This document shows positions 7,036 through 14,733 of a stretch of DNA of 27,157 nucleotides, one piece after another. The notes below the pieces were generated by a model that did not search any database, was not told the origin of the DNA, and saw only the letters and a list, made by a program, of their open reading frames with translations. Origin of the DNA: a virus; IMG/VR virus record IMGVR_UViG_3300021960_000412, positions 1 through 27,157 of that record; one strand, 5' to 3'. Numbering within the stretch: position 1 is the first letter of the stretch; each line of letters opens with the position of its first letter. The position numbers were made by a program, and so were the translations under genes.

Positions 7036-9402
7036 ATGGATAAACTCACCTTTAAGGAGTGGTCTATTCTATCTGACCTAGAAACTATTGCGCCTCTTGG
7101 AGAGGACTTTGAGTTTTCTATGGCTCGTGGAGAACTTAAGACTGCAAAGACTGCTATCAATAGATTGATGCGTCATCTCAAAGGAGAAGGTGATCTTGAA
7201 GCATGGGTTCAATCAAAAATTACAAAGGCATCTGAGTATCTTGATACCGTAGCCGACCATATGGATGGCGGTGAAGATGACACAGAAAAAAAGAAAGAGG
7301 TAAAGGAAGGAAAAAAGTCTAAGTGCGATTGTGATTGTGGACAGGATCCTTGCGTAAAGTGTGGAGAAAGTCATCACGATATTAAAGAAGGGAAAGAATC
7401 AAAAGAAGCGAAGAAGTGTCCAGACGGTAAGTACTGGTGCATGACTGATAAGAAGTGCAAAAAGATCCCTAAAGGTTGGCACATGATGAGAAGTGGACTC
7501 ATCATGAAAGATGAAGAACACGAAGAAGAAGGTAAGAAGAACGGTAATGGAAATGGTGAAGGATCTGAATCAAATGGTGGCGGGGTAAGCGAAGGTAACG
7601 ACATATTTCATCAAGGCAATCCCAATCCTCAAATGAGAAACATGCCTATGGGACAAAGAAATGTTGATAAACTTGCATCCTCTTATTCAAAATCTATAAG
7701 GAGTGCTGCAGTAGGTGGGCTTAATTCTATGTCCAAGGCAGCTCAATCTGCAAAAAACACTAAACTAATGAAGAGTGATAGTGTAAGAGTTGCAGAAGGA
7801 TGTGGTAGTACACACTCACCCAAAAAGAAAAAGAAGAAATTATCCGAGATGATTTCTACTACTATGGATGGTAGAAGATATAGAAATGTTGATAACAAAG
7901 AAGATCAATCAAGATTTGAAAAAGAAAAAGAAAAAGAAAAGGAATCTAAAAGAAAAGAAGCTAAGGAGAGAAAAAAAGAATTAGCTTATGAGAGACAAAC
8001 CAAAGGTATTCGTTTCTACGATAAGAAAGGATCTGGTTACATCAGAGATGGTAAAAAAGTCTATGATGAATCTGCAAAGTTGGATGAAAAATGTTGGGAT
8101 GGATACAAACAACTTGGAATGAAAAAGAAAGGGAAAAAAGTAGTTCCCAATTGTGTGAAGGAGGATTCTATTGATGAAAACAAGAGTGGTGATAGTTCTT
8201 TGCGTGACTGGTTTACTAAGAGTCGTGCTTCTGATGGCACCCCTGGTTGGGTTCAACTTGGTGGTAAATACGCAGGAAAACCCTGTGCAAAACAACCAGG
8301 ACAAACAACCAAACCAAAGTGTGGTTCAAGTAAAATGAAGGCAGACCTCTCTGATAAAGAAGAGGAAAGTGCATTCCGTCGTAAGAATCAGGAAGACCCA
8401 AATCCCGATAAAAAGGGTAAGGCAAAGAACGTTGCCACAGAAGAAAAAGATCATGAAGTCTCAATGGCACACAAACAATTGAATAAGACAATTGCAAATG
8501 CCAAACAACTTAAAAAAGATCTAGGCAAAAAAGAAAAAAATATACCAGCTTGGGTTCAAGCAAAGATTACTGATACTGATCACAATATGGATGCAGCTTC
8601 TGGTTATTTGGCAAAGGAAGCGGCTGGAGAAAAAGACGCCTGTTATTCCAAAGTAAAGTCTCGTTACTCCGTATGGCCTTCTGCATATGCATCTGGTGCT
8701 CTAGTCAAGTGTCGTAAAGTTGGTGCAAAGAACTGGGGTAACAAGACCAAGAAAGAAGGTTATGAGTTCTCCAATTGGAGAGATGAATTCAAAGCAACTG
8801 AGTATGAGTCCTTTAACATTGTTGAACCAACTCCTCTAAAAGAAAGTGAGGAGATTAGATATTGCCCTAAGTGCAAAAAGAATGAAAAGAAAAAAGAGTG
8901 TAAGTACGGTGAGAAGTATTGGACAATGTTCTCTCTACCCCCATCATTAGGTGGCGGTGGTGCTTATGATCCTAACGAAGTTCATCCCGCAAATGAGGGA
9001 TTGAGTTTTGAAATTGGTGGAGGACACAAGAAAGCACAGAAGATGGGTAAAATCCGTAACCTCTCTAAAGGTGCAACTGGTGGAGAAAAGGATGCTGCTC
9101 AAGCCGCGTTAAAGAGACTCGGTGGAGGAGTTTCACTTCCACTCGCAGATTCAGTCATCTATCCAGGACAATTAAAAACTGAAGATTATCAGAAATTACA
9201 GTCAACTGGTAATGTTTTCAGTATAATGTTGATGTGGAGAGGAAAAACTTATCGTTTGCAACTGTTCTTCTCTGGTTCTAAGAGACCATCAAGAGAAGAA
9301 GTCAAGGCAGAAATCCAAAAGTTCTACCCAGGTGGAGTTTTGACTCACTACTATCCAAGTCCATCTGATCCAACACAACCAATTGTAGTTATTCAAAGGT
9401 AA
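7036..9402 (+). CDS. Modular Lys/Cys-rich protein of unknown function (788 aa), likely virion or head-associated
   Basis: A mosaic of short modules joined by Lys/Glu-rich linkers. Residues 28-78 and 475-530 are two copies of one helical module (A-W-V-Q-(S/A)-K-I-T then a helix with M-D). Residues 97-148 are Cys-rich (C-D-C-D-C, C-V-K-C, then C-P-D-G-K-Y-W-C and G-W-H). Residues 353-375 read C-W-D-G-Y-K-Q-L-G-M then P-N-C-V. Residues 388-433 (S-L-R-D-W-F, G-W-V-Q-L-G-G, K-P-C, P-K-C) resemble DUF5872. Residues 533-570 (D-A-C-Y-S-K-V-K-S-R-Y, W-P-S-A-Y-A-S-G-A-L-V-K-C-R) are another known marine-phage module. Residues 610-622 hold a C-P-K-C knuckle, and 725-788 a distinct C-terminal domain. There is no enzyme signature. 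It sits between the two terminase genes behind a possible late promoter, so a packaged or prohead role is plausible but unproven. Confidence 0.75.
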   Translation: MDKLTFKEWSILSDLETIAPLGEDFEFSMARGELKTAKTAINRLMRHLKGEGDLEAWVQSKITKASEYLDTVADHMDGGEDDTEKKKEVKEGKKSKCDCDCGQDPCVKCGESHHDIKEGKESKEAKKCPDGKYWCMTDKKCKKIPKGWHMMRSGLIMKDEEHEEEGKKNGNGNGEGSESNGGGVSEGNDIFHQGNPNPQMRNMPMGQRNVDKLASSYSKSIRSAAVGGLNSMSKAAQSAKNTKLMKSDSVRVAEGCGSTHSPKKKKKKLSEMISTTMDGRRYRNVDNKEDQSRFEKEKEKEKESKRKEAKERKKELAYERQTKGIRFYDKKGSGYIRDGKKVYDESAKLDEKCWDGYKQLGMKKKGKKVVPNCVKEDSIDENKSGDSSLRDWFTKSRASDGTPGWVQLGGKYAGKPCAKQPGQTTKPKCGSSKMKADLSDKEEESAFRRKNQEDPNPDKKGKAKNVATEEKDHEVSMAHKQLNKTIANAKQLKKDLGKKEKNIPAWVQAKITDTDHNMDAASGYLAKEAAGEKDACYSKVKSRYSVWPSAYASGALVKCRKVGAKNWGNKTKKEGYEFSNWRDEFKATEYESFNIVEPTPLKESEEIRYCPKCKKNEKKKECKYGEKYWTMFSLPPSLGGGGAYDPNEVHPANEGLSFEIGGGHKKAQKMGKIRNLSKGATGGEKDAAQAALKRLGGGVSLPLADSVIYPGQLKTEDYQKLQSTGNVFSIMLMWRGKTYRLQLFFSGSKRPSREEVKAEIQKFYPGGVLTHYYPSPSDPTQPIVVIQR

Positions 9403-9407
9403 TCCAA

Positions 9408-9578
9408 ATGAACCCTTCCGACATTGAACTTTCTGATATTAATAAAATGTTAGTCTATGAACAACAGGCAAGGGACATAGATAAGATGGATAGAGACCAA
9501 GCAATAAATTTTGCGAAGGCCTATCTAAAATTATATCTCAAACAACAAGAGGTAGTTGCAGATTTAGCAAGAATGTGA
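9408..9578 (+). CDS. Small NblA-like protein (56 aa)
   Basis: ATG 9408 to TGA 9576-9578 encodes 56 residues, predicted to be almost wholly helical. It fits snugly between the 788-aa gene (5 bases) and gp17 (6 bases), which supports a real gene. The sequence recalls cyanobacterial NblA, the phycobilisome-degradation adaptor of about 55-65 residues. I-E-L-S (6-9) opens both, and M-D-R-D-Q-A-x-x-F (27-35) matches the NblA M-S-x-(D/E)-Q-A-x-x-F stretch with nearly the same spacing, followed by a helix with Y-L-K. The comparison is from memory. NblA is known from Microcystis phage Ma-LMM01. The alternative is an unrelated small packaging accessory carried between genes 16 and 17. Confidence 0.72.
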   Translation: MNPSDIELSDINKMLVYEQQARDIDKMDRDQAINFAKAYLKLYLKQQEVVADLARM

Positions 9579-9584
9579 TTTTTT

Positions 9585-11234
9585 ATGAGTGAACAGGTAT
9601 ATCTTGGTAATCCCAATCTAAAGAAGGCTAATGTAGCCGTTGAATTTACACAGGAACAAGTACTTGAGTTTATCAAGTGCAAACAAAATCCTGTGTATTT
9701 TGCACGTAACTATATCAAGATCGTTTCTCTTGACTATGGTGAAGTGTCTTTTGACATGTACCCATTCCAAGAGAAGTTAATCAATAATTTCCACGAAAAT
9801 AGATTCAACATTTGTAGAATGCCTCGTCAGACAGGTAAATCCACAACTTGTGTTTCATATTTGTTACATTATGCGGTGTTTAACGATAATGTTAACATAG
9901 CTATTCTAGCGAACAAAGCATCAACTGCACAGGATCTACTCAGTAGGTTACAATTTGCATACGAGAAACTGCCAAAGTGGATGCAGCAAGGTATCGTATC
10001 ATGGAATAAACGTTCTCTAGAATTAGAAAATGGTTCAAAGATTATCGCCGCGTCTACTTCTGCATCTGCTGTCCGTGGCGGATCGTACAATGTCATCTTT
10101 CTGGACGAGTTCGCATTCATCCCGAACCACATTGCTGATGACTTCTTTGCCTCTGTATATCCTACTATTTCGTCAGGTAAAAGCACGAAGGTCTTGATTG
10201 TTTCTACCCCAAAGGGTATGAATCATTTCTACCGCATGTGGCATGATGCGGAGAGAGGAAAGAACGAATATATTCCAACTGATGTTCACTGGTCTGAAGT
10301 TCCTGGTAGAGACGAAAAATGGAAACAACAGACTATTGCAAACACATCCGAACAACAGTTCAAGGTTGAGTTTGAGTGCGAATTCTTAGGATCAGTTGAT
10401 ACACTTATATCTGCTCCAAAATTACGTTCGATGGTATACGAAGATCCAATCAAACGTAACGCTGGTTTGGATGTTTATGAAGAACCACAGAATGACCATA
10501 ACTACGTACTTACTGTAGACGTTGCTCGTGGAGTTGAAAAAGATTATTCCGCATTTACGGTAGTAGATACAACAACATTCCCATATCGTTTGGTTGCAAA
10601 GTATAGAAATAATCAAATAAAACCGATGCTCTTCCCGAGTATTATTAAAGATCTTGCAAATGCATATAACAAAGCATACGTATTAGTTGAAGTCAATGAT
10701 ATTGGAGAACAAGTCGGTCAGATTCTCCATATGGATTTGGAGTATGACAATGTTCTTATGTGTTCTATGAGAGGACGTGCTGGTCAAATAGTAGGTCAAG
10801 GATTTTCTGGTAAAAAATCACAGATGGGCGTAAAGATGTCCAAGACTGTCAAGAAAGTTGGTTGCATGAACCTAAAGACACTACTTGAAGATGATAAATT
10901 AATAATCAAAGATTATGAGATTATTAGTGAACTCACTACATTTATTCAAAAATCAAATTCATTTGAAGCGGAAGATGGATGTAATGATGACCTTGCAATG
11001 TGTCTAGTTATTTTCTCATGGTTGGTGATGCAACCATACTTCAAAGAAATGACGGACAATGATGTTCGTAAGAGAATTTATGAAGAACAGAAAAATCAAA
11101 TTGAACAAGACATGGCACCTTTTGGATTTATATCCGATGGTTTAGATTCAACTGGTAGTTTTGTTGATGAAGAAGGTGATAGGTGGCATGTAGATGAATA
11201 TGGTGATATGCAGTATATGTGGGATTACCGATAA
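9585..11234 (+). CDS. gp17: Terminase large subunit gp17 (packaging ATPase and nuclease)
   Basis: A 549-residue protein with both gp17 domains. The ATPase has Walker A R-M-P-R-Q-T-G-K-S-T (78-87), Walker B V-I-F-L-D-E (170-175) and the coupling motif V-S-T-P-K-G (206-211). The RNase H-like nuclease has acidic residues in T-V-D-V-A-R-G (D312), V-L-V-E-V-N-D (E369) and C-N-D-D-L-A (D468/D469), the equivalents of the T4 gp17 triad D401/E458/D542. It pumps DNA through portal gp20 and cuts concatemers. T4 gp17 is 610 residues; the missing length is N-terminal. The C-terminal tail is acidic. The stop overlaps the next start as TAATG. Confidence 0.95.
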   Translation: MSEQVYLGNPNLKKANVAVEFTQEQVLEFIKCKQNPVYFARNYIKIVSLDYGEVSFDMYPFQEKLINNFHENRFNICRMPRQTGKSTTCVSYLLHYAVFNDNVNIAILANKASTAQDLLSRLQFAYEKLPKWMQQGIVSWNKRSLELENGSKIIAASTSASAVRGGSYNVIFLDEFAFIPNHIADDFFASVYPTISSGKSTKVLIVSTPKGMNHFYRMWHDAERGKNEYIPTDVHWSEVPGRDEKWKQQTIANTSEQQFKVEFECEFLGSVDTLISAPKLRSMVYEDPIKRNAGLDVYEEPQNDHNYVLTVDVARGVEKDYSAFTVVDTTTFPYRLVAKYRNNQIKPMLFPSIIKDLANAYNKAYVLVEVNDIGEQVGQILHMDLEYDNVLMCSMRGRAGQIVGQGFSGKKSQMGVKMSKTVKKVGCMNLKTLLEDDKLIIKDYEIISELTTFIQKSNSFEAEDGCNDDLAMCLVIFSWLVMQPYFKEMTDNDVRKRIYEEQKNQIEQDMAPFGFISDGLDSTGSFVDEEGDRWHVDEYGDMQYMWDYR

Positions 11235-11464
11235 TGGATATAGAAGATTCTTTTGAATTAGAACATCTGTTTTTAACAGAAAGAAAATGTAGATCTTGTG
11301 GTGAAATAAAAGATCTTATAGATGGTTTTTACTTAACAAGAAAGGATAGAGGGACTATACCATCTGCATATTCATACGAATGTAAAGTTTGTACTATAAA
11401 AAGAATAACTGTTAGTAGAATGACTAATAAAATTTTTGATAGATGGGAATATCCTGACTGGTAG
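11234..11464 (+). CDS. Small zinc-binding protein, HNH/endonuclease VII-type zinc motif (76 aa)
   Basis: The best start is ATG 11234, sharing its A with the gp17 stop (TAATG), although the frame is open to an upstream start at 11219. The protein has two Cys pairs, C-R-S-C-G-E and C-K-V-C, about 35 residues apart with F-Y-L-T-R-K-D-R-G and Y-S-Y-E between them. This is the layout of the zinc-binding part of endonuclease VII/HNH-type phage proteins. The catalytic His-Asn part is absent, so it is probably a DNA- or protein-binding remnant rather than a nuclease. Coupling to gp17 suggests a packaging-related role, which is inference only. Confidence 0.72.
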   Translation: MDIEDSFELEHLFLTERKCRSCGEIKDLIDGFYLTRKDRGTIPSAYSYECKVCTIKRITVSRMTNKIFDRWEYPDW

Positions 11465-11505
11465 ATTGTTCATTGGCAGTTTCCCCAATATAAAGTTAGC
11501 AAATA

Positions 11506-11512
11506 CTAAATA
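11506..11512 (+). promoter_or_regulatory. Probable late promoter variant (CTAAATA) for gp18
   Basis: ACTAAATA lies 45 bases upstream of the gp18 ATG, between short A/T arms that can pair (AAATA and TATTT). The 86-base gap before this highly expressed sheath gene has no better late box, so it is the likeliest promoter. Confidence 0.4.
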
Positions 11513-11550
11513 TTTGTAGTCAAGTTGAAAACTTCTTTAGAGGGAAAGAC

Positions 11551-13968
11551 ATGTCGCTAAACCTAGTATCGCCAGGAGTGAAGATCAGGGAAGTTGATCT
11601 TACTGTAGGCAGAATTGATGCAGTAAACGACCAAGTAGGTGCAATAGCAGGACCTTTTGCAAGAGGACCAGTTAACGTTCCCGTTTTGGTTGAAACTGAG
11701 CAAGATCTAATTAAAAAATTCGGAAAACCTTCAAACAACGATGCTCAATATGAGTATTGGTTGACGGCTTCTTCCTATCTTTCTTACGGTGGAACCCTAA
11801 GAGTAATCAGAACAGATGACGCTGGACTTGTTAATGCTCATGCAGCAGTAAGTTCACCAGTTCCTCTAAAGATTACTTCTGATGAGGATTTCCTCAATAA
11901 CTATCAGTCTGCAACAGACTGGTATTTTTCCTCAAGAGAAGCTGGAAGTTGGTCAAATAATCTAAAAGTTTGTGTTATTGATAACAAAGCAGATCAAAGA
12001 ATCTCAATCGGTACTTTTGGTCTAGCCGTTGGTTATGCAATTACTTGTGGTCTACAGACTTCATATGTAACTCCACAGGGAACAGTAGAAAACTTCAATG
12101 GATATGTAAAAGGTATCATTACAGAAGTCAATCAAGGAAGCATTGATGTAAAGGTTGTAAGTAGAACTGATGCAACTACAGGTACAACAATCGCCGTAGA
12201 ATATTCCGATAACACACTAAACAGAATTCTATCTGCAAGTGATGGCGTTGGTCAAGGTGCATACTATCAGGTATTCAATAACGTTGGAGTTGCAAACTCC
12301 CTCGAAAAACTAAGATTCTCTGATGGTGGTACAATCGGAATTGGTAATACCGTAATTGATATTACACAAAGACTCGTTGGAAGTATCGGTGATGTTGCAG
12401 TTGGAGATTTAATCCAAACTCTTAATAGCGAATTCTCTACTAGAGTAACTGGTGTTTCCACGAACTCAATTACTGTAGAGACAGCTGCTCCAGTATCATA
12501 TGCTTCAACTACTTTCGTTGTAACTTATACAAGAAGTGCCTTAGATGGAACTCTTGGATACGGTGAAGGACTATATGCAGATACAACTAGAAACCCAGTT
12601 GTTGATTGGTATGGTCAACAAACTCTCGGACTAGATAACACAACAGTATACTGGAAGAGCATTGCTCCAAAACCAGGAACCTCCCAGTATTCCTTAGAGA
12701 GAAGTTCCAAGAACGATGAACTACACGTTGTTGTAGTTGATGATAAGGGTTCTATCAGTGGAGTTGCAGGTAACATCCTTGAGAAGTTTACCAATCTTTC
12801 TAAAGCCACAGATGGAAGAATTTCTCCAACAGAGGCAATCTACTATAAGAACTATCTAGCATCCAACTCACAGTATGTTTATGCTGGTGTAGTAGGGTCA
12901 CTTCTAGGTGCAGAATATACTGATCTAGATGGATACACTCTAGTTAGTGGAGGATCTATTTCTTGGGGACAAGAAACAACTGGAGTCAACTTCGGTTTAC
13001 TTGGTAACAAGACATATAAACTCGAAAATGGTAGTGATTACGGTTCTGCAGGATCTTTTGCTGCTGGACTAAGCAACATCCTAACATCTTATGAGATTCT
13101 GTCAAACCCAGCAGAATATGATGTAAACTTCATTCTTGGTGGACCAAGTGGTGGAGATACAATTTTCGAATCCCAAGCAAAGGCGAACAAACTAATCTCT
13201 ATTGCTGAGGCTAGAAAAGACTGTGTAGTTACTATTTCCCCACACAGAGCTGGAGTCATCAACATCACAAGTTCTGATTCTCAGACTGCCAACATTATCA
13301 AGTTCTATGATTCTGTAACATCAAGTTCCTATGCGGTATTTGATTCCGGTTACAAGTACATGTTTGATAGATTTAACAATCAGTTCAGATATATTCCTCT
13401 AAATGGAGATATCGCTGGATTGATGGCAAGAACATCTATCAACAATTATCCATGGTTCTCACCTGCAGGTGCTGCAAGAGGAACTATTAATGATGCTGTA
13501 AAACTTGCATTCAATCCAACCCAGGCACAGAGAGATCTTCTCTATCCTAAGAGAATTAACCCAGTTATCTTCTCCCCTGGCGCAGGAATTATTCTCTTCG
13601 GTGATAAAACCGGTCTATCCTATGCATCAGCATTCGATAGAATCAACGTTCGTCGTTTGTTCCTAACAATCGAATCAACGATCGAGAGAGCAGCAAGACA
13701 ACAGTTGTTCGAATTCAATGATGTAATCACCAGAACAAACTTCACCAATATCATTGAACCATACCTCCGTGATGTAAAAGCTAAGAGAGGAATCACTGAT
13801 TTCCTCGTAGTTTGCGACGAGTCAAATAACACCCCAGATGTTATTGACGCAAATCAGTTTAGGGCTGATATTTTCGTAAAACCAGCAAGATCAATCAACT
13901 TCATTGGTCTAACCTTCGTTGCTAACAGAACTGGAGTTAGCTTTGAAGAGGTTGTTGGAACCGTTTAA
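11551..13968 (+). CDS. gp18: Tail sheath protein gp18
   Basis: An 805-residue contractile sheath protein. The N-terminus (S-P-G-V-K-I-R-E-V-D) and G-P-F-A-R-G-P-V-N-V-P-V are hallmarks of myovirus sheath proteins. The C-terminus has the conserved region with I-E-P-Y-L-R-D-V-K-A-K-R-G-I, D-F-L-V-V-C-D and the final strand A-R-S-I-N-F-I-G-L-T-F-V, through which subunits interlock. T4 gp18 is 659 residues; the extra length is in the middle (about 170-400), the surface-exposed, variable part of the sheath. A good AGAGGG ribosome site precedes ATG 11551. It is followed by the tube gene, the T4 order. Confidence 0.94.
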   Translation: MSLNLVSPGVKIREVDLTVGRIDAVNDQVGAIAGPFARGPVNVPVLVETEQDLIKKFGKPSNNDAQYEYWLTASSYLSYGGTLRVIRTDDAGLVNAHAAVSSPVPLKITSDEDFLNNYQSATDWYFSSREAGSWSNNLKVCVIDNKADQRISIGTFGLAVGYAITCGLQTSYVTPQGTVENFNGYVKGIITEVNQGSIDVKVVSRTDATTGTTIAVEYSDNTLNRILSASDGVGQGAYYQVFNNVGVANSLEKLRFSDGGTIGIGNTVIDITQRLVGSIGDVAVGDLIQTLNSEFSTRVTGVSTNSITVETAAPVSYASTTFVVTYTRSALDGTLGYGEGLYADTTRNPVVDWYGQQTLGLDNTTVYWKSIAPKPGTSQYSLERSSKNDELHVVVVDDKGSISGVAGNILEKFTNLSKATDGRISPTEAIYYKNYLASNSQYVYAGVVGSLLGAEYTDLDGYTLVSGGSISWGQETTGVNFGLLGNKTYKLENGSDYGSAGSFAAGLSNILTSYEILSNPAEYDVNFILGGPSGGDTIFESQAKANKLISIAEARKDCVVTISPHRAGVINITSSDSQTANIIKFYDSVTSSSYAVFDSGYKYMFDRFNNQFRYIPLNGDIAGLMARTSINNYPWFSPAGAARGTINDAVKLAFNPTQAQRDLLYPKRINPVIFSPGAGIILFGDKTGLSYASAFDRINVRRLFLTIESTIERAARQQLFEFNDVITRTNFTNIIEPYLRDVKAKRGITDFLVVCDESNNTPDVIDANQFRADIFVKPARSINFIGLTFVANRTGVSFEEVVGTV

Positions 13969-14008
13969 TTTTAAATTAAAACATCAATCCCTATCGAGGT
14001 AAAAACAA

Positions 14009-14704
14009 ATGGCTTTTTCAAACACACCAAGTTTTAGTTCTAGAACTTTAGAGGATTTTAAAGCAAGACTGATTGGTGGTGCTGCTCGTCCAAATCTTTT
14101 TGAAGTTGAACTAAATTTCCCTGCCTTCGCTACAGCATCCAATGCGGGTGCTGATGCGACTGATAACACCAGAACGGTTAGTGAACTTTCCAGATTCATG
14201 ATTAAAACCGCCAACCTTCCAGCATCTAACGTCGGTGTTATCAACGTTCCTTTCAGAGGAAGAGAACTCAAGATTGCTGGAGATAGAACCTTTGACGTTT
14301 GGACAATCACCGTAATCAACGACGTTGATTTCTCAATCAGAACTGCGTTCGAAAGATGGATGAACGCCATCAATAAGCATGATGATAACTCTGGACTAAT
14401 CAATCCAGCTCAGTATCAGAGAGATGCAATTGTAAAACAATTCGGCAGATCTTCCTTTGCTTCAGCGAACTCCAACGTAGCTAACCCAACGATCACATCC
14501 GCAGGTGATGCTATTCCAGTTCTTAAGGCATATAAGTTCTACGGAATTTTCCCAACTTCAGTTAGTGCAATTGATCTTTCATATGATTCTTCCGATACTA
14601 TCGAAGAATTCACCGTTGATCTACAAGTTCAGTGGTGGGATGCACTTGATCCACAAGGCAATACTCAACTTAATACAGATCCTCAAGTATTGAACCCTCT
14701 ATAA
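14009..14704 (+). CDS. gp19: Tail tube protein gp19
   Basis: A 231-residue protein immediately after the sheath gene. Its core is typical of gp19: L-I-G-G-A-A-R-P-N-L-F-E-V (21-33), A-N-L-P-A-S-N-V-G (68-76), P-F-R-G-R-E-L-K-I-A-G-D-R (81-93), T-F-D-V-W-T-I-T-V and F-E-R-W-M-N-A-I (114-121). gp19 hexamers stack into the inner tube through which DNA passes. T4 gp19 is 163 residues; the extra length includes an insertion near 40-58 and a segment around 135-165. Ribosome site GAGGT lies before the start. An imperfect late box (TTAAATTA, 13971-13978) is 38 bases upstream. Confidence 0.93.
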   Translation: MAFSNTPSFSSRTLEDFKARLIGGAARPNLFEVELNFPAFATASNAGADATDNTRTVSELSRFMIKTANLPASNVGVINVPFRGRELKIAGDRTFDVWTITVINDVDFSIRTAFERWMNAINKHDDNSGLINPAQYQRDAIVKQFGRSSFASANSNVANPTITSAGDAIPVLKAYKFYGIFPTSVSAIDLSYDSSDTIEEFTVDLQVQWWDALDPQGNTQLNTDPQVLNPL

Positions 14705-14707
14705 ATA
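14700..14707 (+). promoter_or_regulatory. T4-type late promoter (TATAAATA) for gp20
   Basis: Perfect TATAAATA that overlaps the gp19 stop codon (TAA 14702-14704) and stands 34 bases upstream of the portal gene start. Confidence 0.75.
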
Positions 14708-14733
14708 ATAGAAATAGAGTTAATACTTGAGTA

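Noticed and set aside
7374-8497. Several minus-strand ORFs opposite the 788-aa gene
   Set aside because: They arise from the Lys/Glu-rich codons of the plus strand; no motifs, no promoter, and every supported gene is on the plus strand.
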